64,000 nucleotides of DNA from Microthyrium microscopicum (lineage: Eukaryota; Ascomycota; Dothideomycetes; Microthyriales; Microthyriaceae). The position numbers and the translations under genes were made by a program. This document shows positions 24,370 to 36,995 of the stretch, in pieces (within the stretch, counting starts at the first letter, position 1; each line of letters starts with the position of its first letter). The stretch is from assembly GCA_010405405.1 (NCBI GenBank), contig MU004245.1, forward strand, positions 517,671 to 581,670, given 5' to 3'. Under the pieces are notes generated by a model. The model ran no database searches, was not told the origin of the DNA, and worked only from the letters and a program-made list of their open reading frames with translations.

Positions 24370-26900
24370 ACTATTATAGCTCTAAAATCGTAATTAAAAA
24401 AGCAAAAATACTCTAAATTTCTAGCTAAAGAAGCCTTACTTAAAGACGCTATTAAATTTTATTAAAAATACCCTAAAATAATATAAACTTAACTTGTAGA
24501 GAAATTTACGTCCCTAAGGCTTAATTAGATATACTATCGCTATCTATAGATATAAATATCGTGCTCTAAGCGTACCTTTACTAATTAAAAGCTCTCTAAT
24601 GACTAGGAGGTATTCCTTATAAAATATCTTAATTTAATAGTAAAGATTAGCGTATTGCTTTATATTAAACTTATTTAGGGTGCTGCTAATGAGATCCTAT
24701 AATGAGATATTAAAGATTTAGATATAATTTCTCTTAAAGAATAACCTTATATTAGATCTAAATAGGCTACTCGCTAGCTTAAACGTAGTTAATTTGCTTT
24801 GTGCTTTTAACTTGCTATTAAAGCTATAAGAAAGCAAGCTATAGAAAGAGATGCTATTAAGCACTTCTATAGAGAGTATAAAGATATTACTACTACTTAT
24901 GGCATCTAAATTGAGGACTAGTGAAATATAGATAAAATAGGCGTTTAAATTAGTATTAGAAGAGGCTAAATAGTAGTTATGCCTAATAATTGTGAGTTCT
25001 TTAGCTACTACTACAACTATATTAAATCTCTTAGTAATTAAGAATTACTTACGTCTGTTGAAGCCTGTTCTGCTACTAGAAGAACTATTAATCTCTTACT
25101 TATTACTAAAGGGAAGATTATATAGCAATTTTAGTTCGATGGTATTAAATTAGGAAATCTTGCGATTAGTAAGTTAATAGGCCTAAAACTAGTAAATCTA
25201 AAGTACTAATCTTACTATAGCGGTATCTAATACTAGCTATTTAAATAATTATTTAGGATTTATTTAGATATAGTATTTTTAACATCTTTTAAAGTAACAT
25301 TAGCTAAAGGATTACCTACGCTAGAAGGCTCGCTAGTAACTCTTAATAATTAATAAATATATAAGCTATTTTACTATATAGTTTATATTATATTATAAGC
25401 TTTATAAGATAAAGATATTACTTCTTTTACCGCATTTAACGCACTTCTTATAACTATTAGATATTAGTATCTTTTAACCTTAGAAATACTAGCATATAGA
25501 AGAAATTAACGTATATACGCGTTAAGGAATTATTAATTTTAATAGGCTATATCTTCTTAAAATAATTAAGTATATTAGATTAAAAGCTTTTACTAAAAAT
25601 AATATTAGATTAGCGTAGAGGCGTATAGAAATAGTTCCCTTTAATTTAGAGTTAGTACTAAGTTAAATTCTTATTATAGATCCTTTAAAAGGGCTTAATC
25701 TATATAAAGATTAAGATCCTACTACTAGGCAATTTAGGAAGCGCCCTTAAATACTTAAAGATAAGGAATTACCTATAGTATAGACTACTCTAGAATATTT
25801 AAAGTGATTTAAATAGTAAACTAGATAAATTGAGTATTATCTTTAATCGTTAGTATCTCTAGCGCCTCCTATAGTTTATAAGTAACGATGAGCTAATCTT
25901 AAGGTCTTCTTAGATTATGTTACTACGTATAATAATCTTACTATAATGCTAATTAATTACTACTTTAATTCTTATTTAGTAAGACTTTATAATAAGTCGT
26001 TAAAGGATAAATCTCGTAAATAGGTTTAAAAGGAAGGATTTGTTTACGCTAGTAATATTAGAGGTTATAATATTATTGGTTTAGTAGATATCCTATAGCA
26101 CTAGCGCTAAATTAGGCTTTACTTTAATAATAAATAGCTTCTTTATTAACTCTATCTTTATGACTTTACCTTTCCTTAGTTCTTCCTATATTCTATAATC
26201 TAAATAATTACTAAAATCGTAAATACTAAGGCTACTATATACTTATAGAAGTTTACTAAATATAAGAATGCTACCCTTTAAAAGGCCTCTTAATAGACTA
26301 TTACTAATAATAAGATTTAGGTTATTAAAGCTATAGTAGCAGAGTAATCTTAGCTTATAGTAGTAAAGGGCTCTTAACCTAAAAAGAGGCGTATAAGAGT
26401 AAAGAAGGAAGTAATTCTTAATATTCTAAGGTAGGCTAAATATAATATTTATGTTATATAGAAATGGAATGAAGAACTGCTTTATCTTAAAGGGTCCTAA
26501 AGAAGACTATAGTAAGATTACTAGGAGAACTATACTAACGCTACTAAATTCCCTTACCTTAAGTATAATTACGAGTAAAATATAGCTCTATAGTACTTAG
26601 AAATATACCTATCGTAGTCTAAATTTATACTTATTAACTTATAGATCTTTACTACTAATCCTCTACTAGTATATATATTATATACTAATAACGATAGTAA
26701 AGATACTATTAATAAGCCTGCTAATAGTAAAGATGTATTGAAAGATAAAGAACTACTAATAATAGAGGAGCAGATTACTAAAGTAGCTACCTAGACTACT
26801 AAGATTCGTAAAGCTAAAGCTTGCGCGCTTTAAATACAAGAATTTTAGTAAAATTTAAAGTCCGTTTAATATAGATATTCCTATTTTAGTATTGAAATAT
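24370..26900 (+). pseudogene. DDE_1-family transposase pseudogene
   Basis: Readable pieces in the plus direction: around 25051-25160 TSVEACSATRRTINLLLITKGK corresponds to the first catalytic strand region of pogo-type transposases. Around 25600-25680 NIRLA*RRIEIVPFNLELVL corresponds to the C-terminal end of the DDE_1 domain. Near 26780-26850 there is a basic helical tail (KIRKAKACAL). Stop codons TAA/TAG interrupt every few dozen codons, mostly where CAA/CAG/TGG would be expected, and frame changes are also needed. No function remains. Confidence 0.75.
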
Positions 26901-27083
26901 AGAGATTTAACTATTTTATAGTATTTAACTTATAATTATAACTATAAAAGATTACCCCCCAAAACATAATATTAATTACTAAAAATAATACTATAGGTAC
27001 ATTAATACTATTAAAACACTTCGTAGAAGTTACATTAAATTATATTAACTAGTTGTTAAGATATTAATTAATTACTAGTTAAG

Positions 27084-27154
27084 TAGTAATAGATCTAGCG
27101 TTGAGCTGTCCTTAGCGTTGAGCTGTCCCTAATCGCCTTCAGCGATCGTGTTCT
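27084..27154 (-). repeat. Right terminal inverted repeat of the Fot1-type element
   Basis: Reverse complement of the left repeat with about four transitions; it also keeps the hairpin and the two tandem GGACAGCTCAACGCTA copies. Confidence 0.85.
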
Positions 27155-27156
27155 TA

Positions 27157-27673
27157 ACTAATAGGTAAGGAAAAGACCACTCGTTGCCTACTTCCGTGTT
27201 TAAAGACTAAGAAAAGCTTAATATGAAAGTCGCTGCCGTGTGCTTACCATAGCGCGCGAGGGGGACTTATACAAATGATCATAGGAGAATCTTAGGCAAG
27301 AACGAATTACTTTAGCATGTTATAATCGTTTTTATTCTTCTCAATTATGCTTTCATTATCGTAACAATAATTTCTACATAGCTTTAATCAGCAAAGGGTG
27401 AGAATTAGTAAATTTGTATACTAAATCCTCATACGATGATTTCTATAACTCCCCCCTCCACGCTATGGTAGCTATTGATATACCCAAGATTTAAGGACAA
27501 ACAATGTTGGACTCCCAAATTTGAGGCAGCTAGTATATAATGAAGCCATATACGAACATTTGTACTTGCCACGCTAGAGATCATGAGCTAGATCTGAAAT
27601 CATCTTACCTCTACATCGATTCTAATCAGTCTCGTTCCCTGAGTGAGTTAGCAACGATGTTTCTTTGTCCGGT
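27157..27673. other. Normal-composition island between two transposon blocks, left part
   Basis: Host-like composition. Contains the first copy of the 49-bp repeat at 27245..27293; no gene identified. Confidence 0.4.
27245..27293 (+). repeat. 49-bp direct repeat, copy 1
   Basis: Starts TACCATAGCGCGCGAGGGGG and is about 80-85% identical to the copy at 28238..28286. Its CpG-rich core GCGCGCG is striking next to AT-rich surroundings. Confidence 0.7.
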
Positions 27674-27946
27674 TCATATACAGCTCACAGGCCTTTGATA
27701 ATGCTCCGAGGTCAGACTTTTCCATTCAGTCCGACACAAAGGACAAGACTTGAGGTCATAATCCTCATTTTGAAGCCATTGATTAATACACTCTTCGTGG
27801 AAGTTGTTTCCGCACTCGTATCTACAATGAACGAGCTGCTCTCCTTCCTCTACAGGCAGTAATTCAAGCCGGCATATGCCACAGATATCGTCAGGGCCAA
27901 TTGGCTGAGGGACTGCCTCGTCCTGAATCACTTCTTCCCATTAAAT
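27674..27946 (-). pseudogene. RING-finger gene remnant (variant C4HC3)
   Basis: The open frame encodes a C-terminal RING: CGIC, then HCRYECGNNFHEEC, INQW, and CPLCRTEW, with the same Cys-Cys-Cys-Cys-His-Cys-Cys-Cys order as the gene at 18800-20189. There is no ATG; the frame opens after a stop at 27947. Upstream sequence on the same strand continues in a shifted frame (FRYIYLHQFCRNIYCQNDAC, then AFIKAIRWWIAFNG, roughly 27940-28060). A one-base frameshift near 27940 would separate it from the RING part. A third coding-like piece lies near 28100-28190 (NNSVSEITDYVRRCF). It is most likely a decayed RING gene, though an unrecognised intron is possible. Confidence 0.6.
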
Positions 27947-28237
27947 GCTATCCACCATCGAATTGCTTTGATAAAGGCCTGTCTACCTCCTTCTCTGCAG
28001 GCATCATTTTGGCAGTATATGTTTCTACAGAATTGGTGAAGATAAATGTAGCGAAACGCATATTCAGGTATTATTTGTGTGGGAAGTGCTGCTCAAAGCA
28101 ACGTCTCACGTAGTCCGTAATCTCAGAAACAGAGTTGTTTCTTCCGGGTAGATTTTCGCAAGCTGGATCATCTGCAGAGGCAGGCCCCTAGCATAAAAGA
28201 TGCCCATCGGAGTCATATGCAGGACTGAGATCCAACA

Positions 28238-28286
28238 TACCATAGCGCGCGAGGGGGGGTTATGCAAATGATGATATAATAATCTT
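28238..28286 (+). repeat. 49-bp direct repeat, copy 2, at the AT-rich boundary
   Basis: TACCATAGCGCGCGAGGGGGGG... sits exactly where normal composition stops and the AT-rich block begins, so it may be the terminus of an old, RIP-degraded element extending to the right. Confidence 0.6.
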
Positions 28287-28919
28287 CTAATAGTTTTGAA
28301 TAGTATTATTAAGAAATATATTACTTATTAAGAGAGGGAGAGAAATTATAGATTTATTTAGACTTCTATTTTAATAAGTAGATAGCTTTATATAACTTTA
28401 AAGATATTATGTAAAGGTACTATTCTTATAGAAGATCTTAGTATTACAAAATATTAGCTTCTTATTACCTTTATTTTAAAGCGGAAAATAAATTATATAT
28501 AAGGTATAGTAGGAAAGTAAGCTAGCTTATTATATAATCGTTTTAAGTATAGTAGGTTTTAAATTTAACTTTATTTTAAGAATAACCTTATTTTATAATA
28601 CTTATATTTTTATTTCCCTATTACCTTTTTATAAATATAGGTTATATAATATATTTATTTATATTAGTATAGACGTATCTAAAAGCTAGCTTCTTCTAAT
28701 ATTAATTTTATTAAAAATACTAGTTTATATAAATCGTAGGTCTTTATACTTCTATCTACGTTAGCCTATAAATATATTAACCTAGCCTTTTCTATATATA
28801 TTCTCTTTTATAGAAAATATTTACGCTATTTAGTAGTAGTTTTATATATATTATTATATACTTAAAATTATCTTATTTAAAGATTATATACGTTAAAAAT
28901 AAATCTTATAGGTTATTAG
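28287..28919. other. AT-rich degraded sequence left of element D
   Basis: About 630 bp, extremely TA-rich, no readable frame. Probably part of the older element into which D inserted; its right-hand continuation would resume at 51554. Confidence 0.5.
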
Positions 28920-29081
28920 TATTAGGGGTTAAACCCCCTAAAGCTATGCTCGTTTAGGCTACCCCTATTATATATAAATACCTTAATTAAAGAGTCTTTT
29001 AACTCTTCTTTCTCTCTAAGTTACCTTCCTATTTAGTAGGCTTATAATATAACTTATCTCTTTGTTATCTAACCTATAATA
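28920..29081 (+). repeat. 5' LTR of element D
   Basis: 162 bp, starting TATTAGGGGTTAAACCCC and ending CCTATAATA, a TG...CA pair converted to TA...TA. About nine differences from the 3' LTR, all transitions. Confidence 0.88.
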
Positions 29082-29343
29082 TTAGGTAACTTTAAACTAA
29101 CCCCTCTTTTTACTTACTTCCTCTCTATCTATTAATAAATAGCTAGAATAGTAGACTAAGATCCCTCTTATCTAATAACTACTAAATAAGATAGAGAAAC
29201 ATCCTTTAAGGGCTTTACTTATAAGAACATAGAAGCATACTTTACGTATATTAACTAATAATAAATAGAGCTATAGAACTACTTAGACGTATCTTAGGAG
29301 GTAACTAATAATAGCTTATAATAAGTAACGAATAGTATTTTAC

Positions 29344-29570
29344 TATAATGATTCCTCTTTATAGGCTTTATAGTAGTATTGTAAGAGAGATCTTGTTACA
29401 AGATTACGCGCTAGACCCAAGGGGGTTAGCGCGCCCAAGGATCTACTAAGCGGACTTACTTCCCTTATAGATCTATAGCTCTTTTAGATCTTTTTCTCTC
29501 TCTCTCCTATTTATAGATTCTAGAATATAATCTAATTATTTACTTACTCTAAGTTCTATAGCTTATTATA
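29344..29570 (+). repeat. 5' LTR of element A
   Basis: 227 bp beginning TATAATGATTCCTC and ending GCTTATTATA. About thirty differences from the 3' LTR, every one C/T or G/A. Confidence 0.9.
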
Positions 29571-32500
29571 TAATCTATAAATTATTTAACTACCTACGTA
29601 CTTATACTACGCACCCTAGAATTTACTTCTAAAGAAGCATCTATATAAATTAATATCCTATACGCGTAGTCTTAGGCCTTATTAAAGATCCTTTATAGAT
29701 TTACTAAATCTATTAACTCTACTAACCTCTTATCTAATTAGAGCGTTAGGATTTTCTAATACTCTTTAATTTATTAATAGTCTAAGTATTAATTACTCTT
29801 TATCCTTAGTTCTATAGAATACTAAAGTTTATCTTCTATACTACTACTAAATATCTATAATTATACTTAATATACTTACTATTAAAACGCGCTAAATAAA
29901 TAAGCGTTCCTCCCTAATACCCTTCTTTATTATTTATAACTATAGCTAATAAAACTCCTAACTAATAGACCTAAGTTAATAACTATATAGCCTACTTGCT
30001 ATTTCTAATTACTTATACTTAGCCTAATAATTAGCGCTTATCTCTATCTTCTATATACTTATATTACTTATCTCTATTACGTTACCTCTCTATAATATAT
30101 ACTAAGTATTAAAGTAGACCTAATACCTAAGATATAATATAACTAAATACTACCTAGAAAGTAGTAGATTTAGTAGAGAGCGTCTTAAGACTATTAAAAC
30201 TACTAGAACTAGACTTAAGAGCGTTATTAAAAGATAAAGATAAGTTAGAAGATAATTATCTATTAGAATAAGGCTATAAAGGTAAAGAAACTAAAGCGTT
30301 AAAAAATGCTCCTTAAAATACTAGTTAAATAACTTTACTAAACTAAATAAATATAGGAGATAACTAGTTGCTAGCTCCTTTCTAACCTAATAATAATACT
30401 AGACTTTTTTTTAGAATATATAAATAGCTAATAGAACTATACTAGTAAGCTAAAGACTCTAAAATACTATTTATATTAATATCTTACTACCCTATAGTAG
30501 TAGACCTTAATTAACTAGTTACTTTAACTATTAATAAGAACCCTCTAATCTTCTAAGCTACTTAAGTATAAAAAATGCTTAATAAAGAAAGCAATAAGCT
30601 AAAAGACGTAAAAGTATACCTTTATTATAAAGAAAAGTAATTAGACCTCTATTACTATTCTTACTACTTAATTAAATTAGATACTAACTTAGAATATCTA
30701 TTAAAAAAAGAAATTATACTAAATAACTTAATTATATAGCTCTACGCTTTATTATTAGCCTCTTAAACTATAGTCTACCTCTTTAAAATTAAGCAAAATA
30801 TAAATACTTATAATATAGACTTAATCTATACTTTCTAAGAAAAAGCTTTAGAAGCTTAAGGAGAGATATAAGACTTAGCTAAAACTAATAATAAACGCGT
30901 AAAGTAGATTACTTACCTTAAAGCGTAAGTTTAAGATAATACTATTACCTTTAAGGAAGTAGTAACTACCTACTAAAAGGTATAGGAATTATAATATAAT
31001 AATAATTTACTTAAGGAAGTACTTACTACCTATATTAATAAGATTAGTAAATACTATAAGGCTCTATAGAAAAAGGTAAATAAAGCTACTATCCTTTAAG
31101 CCTAAGTAAACGCCCTCTAAAAGAAATCCTTAGCTACTAAGGTAACTAATCCTTATTTTAATTACGATAAGTTAGTAGATAATAATTTATTCTACTAGAC
31201 TTTCCTTACTTAGGATATAGACTAACCTAACTTAAATATACCTCTAGGGGTACTAGACTTATATTAAACTACTCTCTTCTCTAACCTTAACTTAGTAAGT
31301 AGCACTTTTCTCCTTAAAGTATAAGGTAATAAGCCCTTACTTTTCTCTAGAAAGAATAAGTAGAAGTATTATATTTAAAAAGGCAAAATACTAGACTACT
31401 TAGATAATAATACTTAAGTCTATTTTACTAAGGCTTCTAAGATCTAAGTTATTTAAAGAGTAATAAAGAACTAGGTATTTAGTACTATTAATAAGTAAAG
31501 TAACTATAAGTTAACTAACCTATATTTATTTATTATAGAAATATAGTCTAATTTAGATTATAAATATAGTATTAAGGATAGTTATATTACTACTAAGACC
31601 TAGCTTAAGAGCTAAGAAGCTATAATAAAGCCTACTAAGAAACTTAAAGAGTTCTTAGTCTACTTCTTAGAGAATTTACGTAAAGCTAAGTTAAGTAATT
31701 AAGATAAGATTATTAAAATGCAACTTTTTTTACTTCTAAAGTTTATAGAGAGAGTACTCTTTATAGAATTAAAGACCTTTACTAACTTCTTAGAAAGCCT
31801 ATATACTATAGCTCGTTATATTAAATACGTCTCCTCTATAAATCTATGTAGCTATGATAATAATAATTATTCTATAGCTAAAGGTAGTAGACGAAAGCCT
31901 AAATATAACTATTCTTTAGAAATTTATAATATATTAAAGGTAGATAATTACTATATAAAATATAGCAAAAAAGGTTATAGTTACTAGCAAAATAAAGTAC
32001 TATATAAAGATAGAGACATTTTATTAGATGCTAAAATATAGCTAAAGGTTATAGCTATTATTATAGAGTTTACTACTATCTATAATTAAATTGCTACTTA
32101 ATCTCCTTAGTCCTTAACTATAGAGAATAATTATAATAAGTATAATTATAGTAATAAGGCAAAAAACTAAAAGCTTTTCTATAAAGATACGCAAAGGAGC
32201 TAAATAAGTAAGAAGCGTATAACTAGTAATAAAAGAAGGATGAACCTAATCCTAAGCTAGTTCTTATAGAAGAATAAATCTAATATAAGGTTAATAAGAC
32301 TATTTAGCGCCTAGAAGTTAACCTCTAATAAGTATTATCCTTAAAGCCTATTATATTTAATAATACTAAGTTAGCTATTATTAAGATATTCCTTACCTTT
32401 ATAGTATATAATTTCTACCTTTAAGAAGTAGCTACTATACTTATAGTAAATAATTAGTAGACTACTTATAGTACTATATTTTCTCTAAAATAAGGCTACT

Positions 32501-35500
32501 ACTTAAAGATTAATATCTTTATAGATACTAAGAGTAGAGTAATAAGAATTATTTACCCTAACTTTATTAAATAATATAGGATCCTTACTATTAATCTCTC
32601 TACCCCCTAAATTATATAATTAGCTAATAATAAGACTATTATAAAAGTTAATAAAGCTACTATAATTAATATCTATTTAGAAAGATATATTAAATAAATC
32701 TACTACTTTATTATAGATATAGCTAGCTATAATATTATCCTTAGCAACCTATAGATTAACCTCTATAAGGTTACCTTTAAAGAAGAAAAGAAGTAAATCC
32801 TTTTTAATTTAGACTACTACTTAGTATATTACTTACTAGCTAGTTACCTAATCTCTATAGATTACAAAAGCTATTTAGTTAACTTAATAGACCCTTACTT
32901 TAAGAATGTTATTATAGTTAGCGCTACTACCTTTATTAAACTACTAGAATAAGGCTAGTAATTTAGCAAAATCTAGCCTAACGATTTTAAAGATAAAAAA
33001 GATAAGAAACCTCTAAATCTAGATTCTATACTAAAAGAAGATATTATTATTAACTTAAGCAAAATCTTACCTAAAGACTTTAAAAAATAGCGAAAGAAAT
33101 ATAATAAACTTTCTTTCTTATAAGAAGAGATTCTTAAACGCTTACTAAAAGAATATTATTATTATATAGATATCTTTAACCTAAAATTAGGTAATAAACT
33201 TATACTATATTATAGTGAATAGGATTACTCTATTAACATTATCCTAGACGCTATAATCCCTAAACGCTACTATAATAGCCTAAGTTACTAAGAATCCTTT
33301 ATTATTAAATAATATATTAATTAGATACTTAGTTAAGATTAAGTTTAAGCTAGTAAATTATATTATGCTATACTAATACTATATATATATAAACTAAGAG
33401 AAAGAATTTAAATTTATATTAATTACTATAGACTTAATAAGATTATATAAAAGAATTATAATGTTCTTTTATAATTACTAAAAATACTTACCTATATCTA
33501 CTATATAAAATACTTCTCTAAATTTAACGTTATTGCTACTTTTACTTATATCTATATTAAACCTAGCAATAAATATAAAACTATATTCTTAACTTACTAT
33601 AGATTATATAAATTTAAAGTTATACTTTTTAGCCTTACTAGAGCCCTAAGAACCTTTTAGGCTTATTTTAACTATATCTTAATTAATTACCTAGATAACT
33701 TTATTATAGACTATATAGATAATCTATTAATCTTTAGTAATACTAAAGCTAGCTATACTACTTATACCTACTTAGTCTTAAAAGTAATAGGTAAAGTAAG
33801 ATTATACTTAGATATCTAGAAGTATAAATTTAATACTTAATAAGTTAAATACCTTAGCCTAATTATTACTACTAAAGGCATTAAGATAGACTTAGAAAAG
33901 GTTTAAAGCGTAGTTAACTAGCAACGTCTCTCTTTAGTAAAAGACGTTTAAGCTTTTCTTAACTTTACTAACTTCTATTACTAATTTATTCTTAAATATT
34001 TAAAAACTATAGCACTACTAATAGTACTTATAAAGAAAGACGCTATAGCAATCTTTCCTTAAGACCTTAATAGGCTAAAGGAACGTACGTTTAAGAAGCT
34101 AAAGTAAGACTTTACGTCTACTAAGATATTATATTACTTTAACTATATAAAAGAAATATAACTAGAGATAGACGCCTTAGATTAGGTTTATACTATAGTC
34201 TTTTCTTAAAAAGGTAATAATAGAAAGCTTTACTTAGTTATATACTTCTTAAAGAAAATAATCCTAGCTAAATATAATTATAATATTTATAATAAAGAGC
34301 TTCTAGCTATTATCTATATATTTAAAGAATAAGAACTAGAGCTATTTAGCTCTATTAACTCTATTTAAGTATTCTTTAATTACTATAACCTTTAGACGTT
34401 TATAATAATAAAATATCTCTCTTAATAATAAGCTAAATAGGCTAAGTTCCTTTTCTAGTTTTATTTTAAGATAAAGTACTACCTAAGTATAGCTAATAAA
34501 AAGGTAGATACTTTTACTTATTAGTTATAAAATATTCTATAAAGTAATAACAATCCTTACGTCTCTTAATAAGTCTACTCTTTATTATTCTTATACTAAT
34601 TTAATATAAAGTACGTAGTAAAGCTAGCTATATTACTTATTAAACCTACTTATCTCTTAATACTATACTTAGCTACTATTACCTAAAATAAGTTAAATAT
34701 TTCTAATCTTATAAGTAAGCTACTTAATCCTATAGGAGAGTCTCTTAGTAATAATAAGACGCTTAAGAGTAAGCTACTTAATTCTTTAAGAGATAATCTA
34801 TCCCTAGATTTTAATAGTAACTAGTTCTTATAGAATATTATAAATATAATAGAGCATAACTAAATAATAATTATTATTTACTATGCTAAAACTAACTATT
34901 AGCTCTTCTTACCTTTTAGCACTCTAGAATGAGAGTAAATTAAGCTTAGGAACTATATAATAGCTACTAATAAAATAATCTTCTACTATAACTAAATCTT
35001 TATCCCTTAAGGCAAACTTTAGTATTACGCTATATAGAATACGTATAGCTATAAAGCTATAAACTATAGCAAAGTAGCAATAATTTATTACTACTTATAA
35101 AAAGATTACTAATAGCCTAAGATATTACAAAACGTTAAGAACTTTATTAAAGGCTATAAATATATATTTACTAAACCTATTTACTAAAAAAAGTAAAGTT
35201 TCTTATACTAATTCTTTCTTTCTAAACGTATGTAGTCTAATATTTCTATTAACTTTACTATCTTACTACCTTGCTATTTATACTAAAGCATAATCTACTA
35301 ATACATTATAATAGTTATTAATTAATATATATAAACCTAACGCTTTATTCTACTACTAGACCTATCTATAGACTTAATAATACTAGCCTTTATTAACTAT
35401 ATATAAAAGCTTATTAACTAGCTATTAATAATTCTTTTAGATTATAATAGCTAATTTACTTCTATATTCTAGAAGCGCTTATATAAATATATCAGCATAA

Positions 35501-36640
35501 TACTCTATCTTAGTATAATATTTTACCCTAAAACTAATAATATAACAAAAATCTTAGTTACTATACTTAAGTAGTTCTTACGTGTATTTATTAACTAGGA
35601 TTAAGATAACTAGGTAGCTTTTCTACCCTTTACTAAATTTATAGTTAATTCTACTATAAATACTACTATAAGAGTTATACCTTTTAAAGCTTAAAATAGA
35701 TTTAACCCTTAATTAGGCCTTAAGTCCTTATATTGCCTCCTAAAACCTATAAATGCCTCTATAGCTACTAATAAGGAAGCTATTAATATAGATATAATAT
35801 AGAAGGATTATACTAAAATATATAATTATTTAATAGAGTAATTAATCTAAGCATAAGCTTAGTAGATAGAATATACTAACTACTACTACTATATAGCTCT
35901 AAACCTATTACTAGGCAACTAGGTTTACTTAGATATATAGAACTATCCTACTTTGCGTCCTTTAAAGACTCTAAATAATAAGAATATAAGCCCCTTCTAT
36001 ATAATTAAGAAGATTAATACTATTATCTATAAACTTAATCTCTCTACTTTTATAAAGATATATAATATCTTCTATACCTAGGTCCTTTACTACATTATAG
36101 ATAATACTAAGCTACTTAAATACACTAATCTATTACTAGTAGTTATTAGAAAAACTATAGATAATAATAAATAGTCTATTAACGCTATTATTAATAGCTA
36201 CTTTGCTAGTTAATATAAGAAGCTATAATATAAGATTAAGTATACTAGTTATAATAAAGCTAAATAGTATAATTAAATAGCTACTAAGAATGTACTAAAG
36301 CTTATTACTAAGTTTTATACTTAGTACCTTAGTAAGCTAGGCTTATATCCTACCTAGATACTACTAATATTAAAACCTACTAGCAATAGTATTAATTATA
36401 ACTCTAATAGCGTTCTTACTAATTAGGAAGCATAAATAATTATACTACTAATTCCTTTATATTAATAGGATTACTAACTACTAGACTACTAAGACTTAAG
36501 AACCAAAGTATTCTAAGGACATTTTAAAGTTTATTAATACTTCTTAATAGTTGCCTTAGTAGGCTAGAGGTTAAGATACTCTAAATGACTAGTAATTAGT
36601 ATTATACTATAAAAGGATTAAAATATCATTTATTACTAAA
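29571..36640 (+). pseudogene. Degraded gag-pol of element A
   Basis: Readable remnants, in order. A CCHC-type knuckle reads YIKYSKKGY, where Cys and His codons have become Tyr (about 31954-31980). The reverse transcriptase contains KYFSKFNVIATFTYI and FKVILFSLTRAPRTF and ends IDYIDNLLIFS at about 33709-33738, with one catalytic Asp changed to Asn. The integrase C-terminal region has NKNISPFYIIKK and a following chromodomain-like YKIKYTSYNKA. A 89-codon ATG frame at 31718..31987 is just the longest stop-free piece, not a gene. Confidence 0.78.
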
Positions 36641-36646
36641 AGTTTA

Positions 36647-36711
36647 TTAGACTAGACTAAACTAGACTAGACTAGACCAAACTAGACTAGATTAGAATAG
36701 AATAGATTAGG
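36647..36711 (+). repeat. AGACT-type microsatellite inside element A
   Basis: About 13 units of a degenerate pentamer (ACTAG/ATTAG) between the coding remnant and the polypurine tract of A. Confidence 0.8.
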
Positions 36712-36768
36712 AAAGTAGATATAATTAGTAGTCTATAGCCTAGAAAACTATACTAAAGGGGAGGGTTA

Positions 36769-36995
36769 TATAATAATTCCTCTTTATAAGCTTTATAACA
36801 ATATTATAAGAAAGATCTTATTATAAGATCATACGCTAGACCTAAGGGAGTTAGCGCGCCTAAGGATCTACTAAGTAGACTTACTTCCTTCGTAGATCTG
36901 TAGCTCTTCTAGATCTTCTTCTCTCTCTCTCCTATTCGTAGATTCTAGAATATAATCTAATTATCTGCTTACTCTAAGTTCCGTAGCTCGTTATA
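36769..36995 (+). repeat. 3' LTR of element A
   Basis: 227 bp, exactly the length of the 5' LTR, preceded by the polypurine tract and followed by TTTAC. Confidence 0.9.

Larger units (their letters stand above)
23850..27154 (+). mobile_element. Pogo/Fot1-type DNA transposon, RIP-degraded
   Basis: 3305 bp bounded by 71-bp terminal inverted repeats and flanked by TA at 23848-23849 and 27155-27156 (TTAA if one base is added on each side). The two ends begin AGAACACGATCG and differ at about four positions, all C/T or G/A. The interior is AT-rich with frequent TAA/TAG. Residual coding signal on the plus strand places it in the DDE_1 (pogo/Tigger/Fot) group. Non-autonomous now, because the transposase frame is broken. 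Confidence 0.85.
29344..36995 (+). mobile_element. Ty3/gypsy chromodomain LTR retrotransposon A (inserted in D)
   Basis: 7652 bp with 227-bp LTRs and the target duplication TTTAC at 29339-29343 and 36996-37000. A polypurine tract (AAAGGGGAGGG) lies just before the 3' LTR. A degraded zinc knuckle near 31950-31985, reverse transcriptase at 33400-33740, integrase at 34.9-35.7 kb and a chromodomain remnant at about 36170-36320 are in canonical order. It interrupts the gag region of D. Confidence 0.9.

Noticed and set aside
31718-31987. 89-codon ATG frame on the plus strand
   Set aside because: It lies inside element A, and its end coincides with a degraded zinc-knuckle segment; it is a chance stop-free piece of gag-pol.
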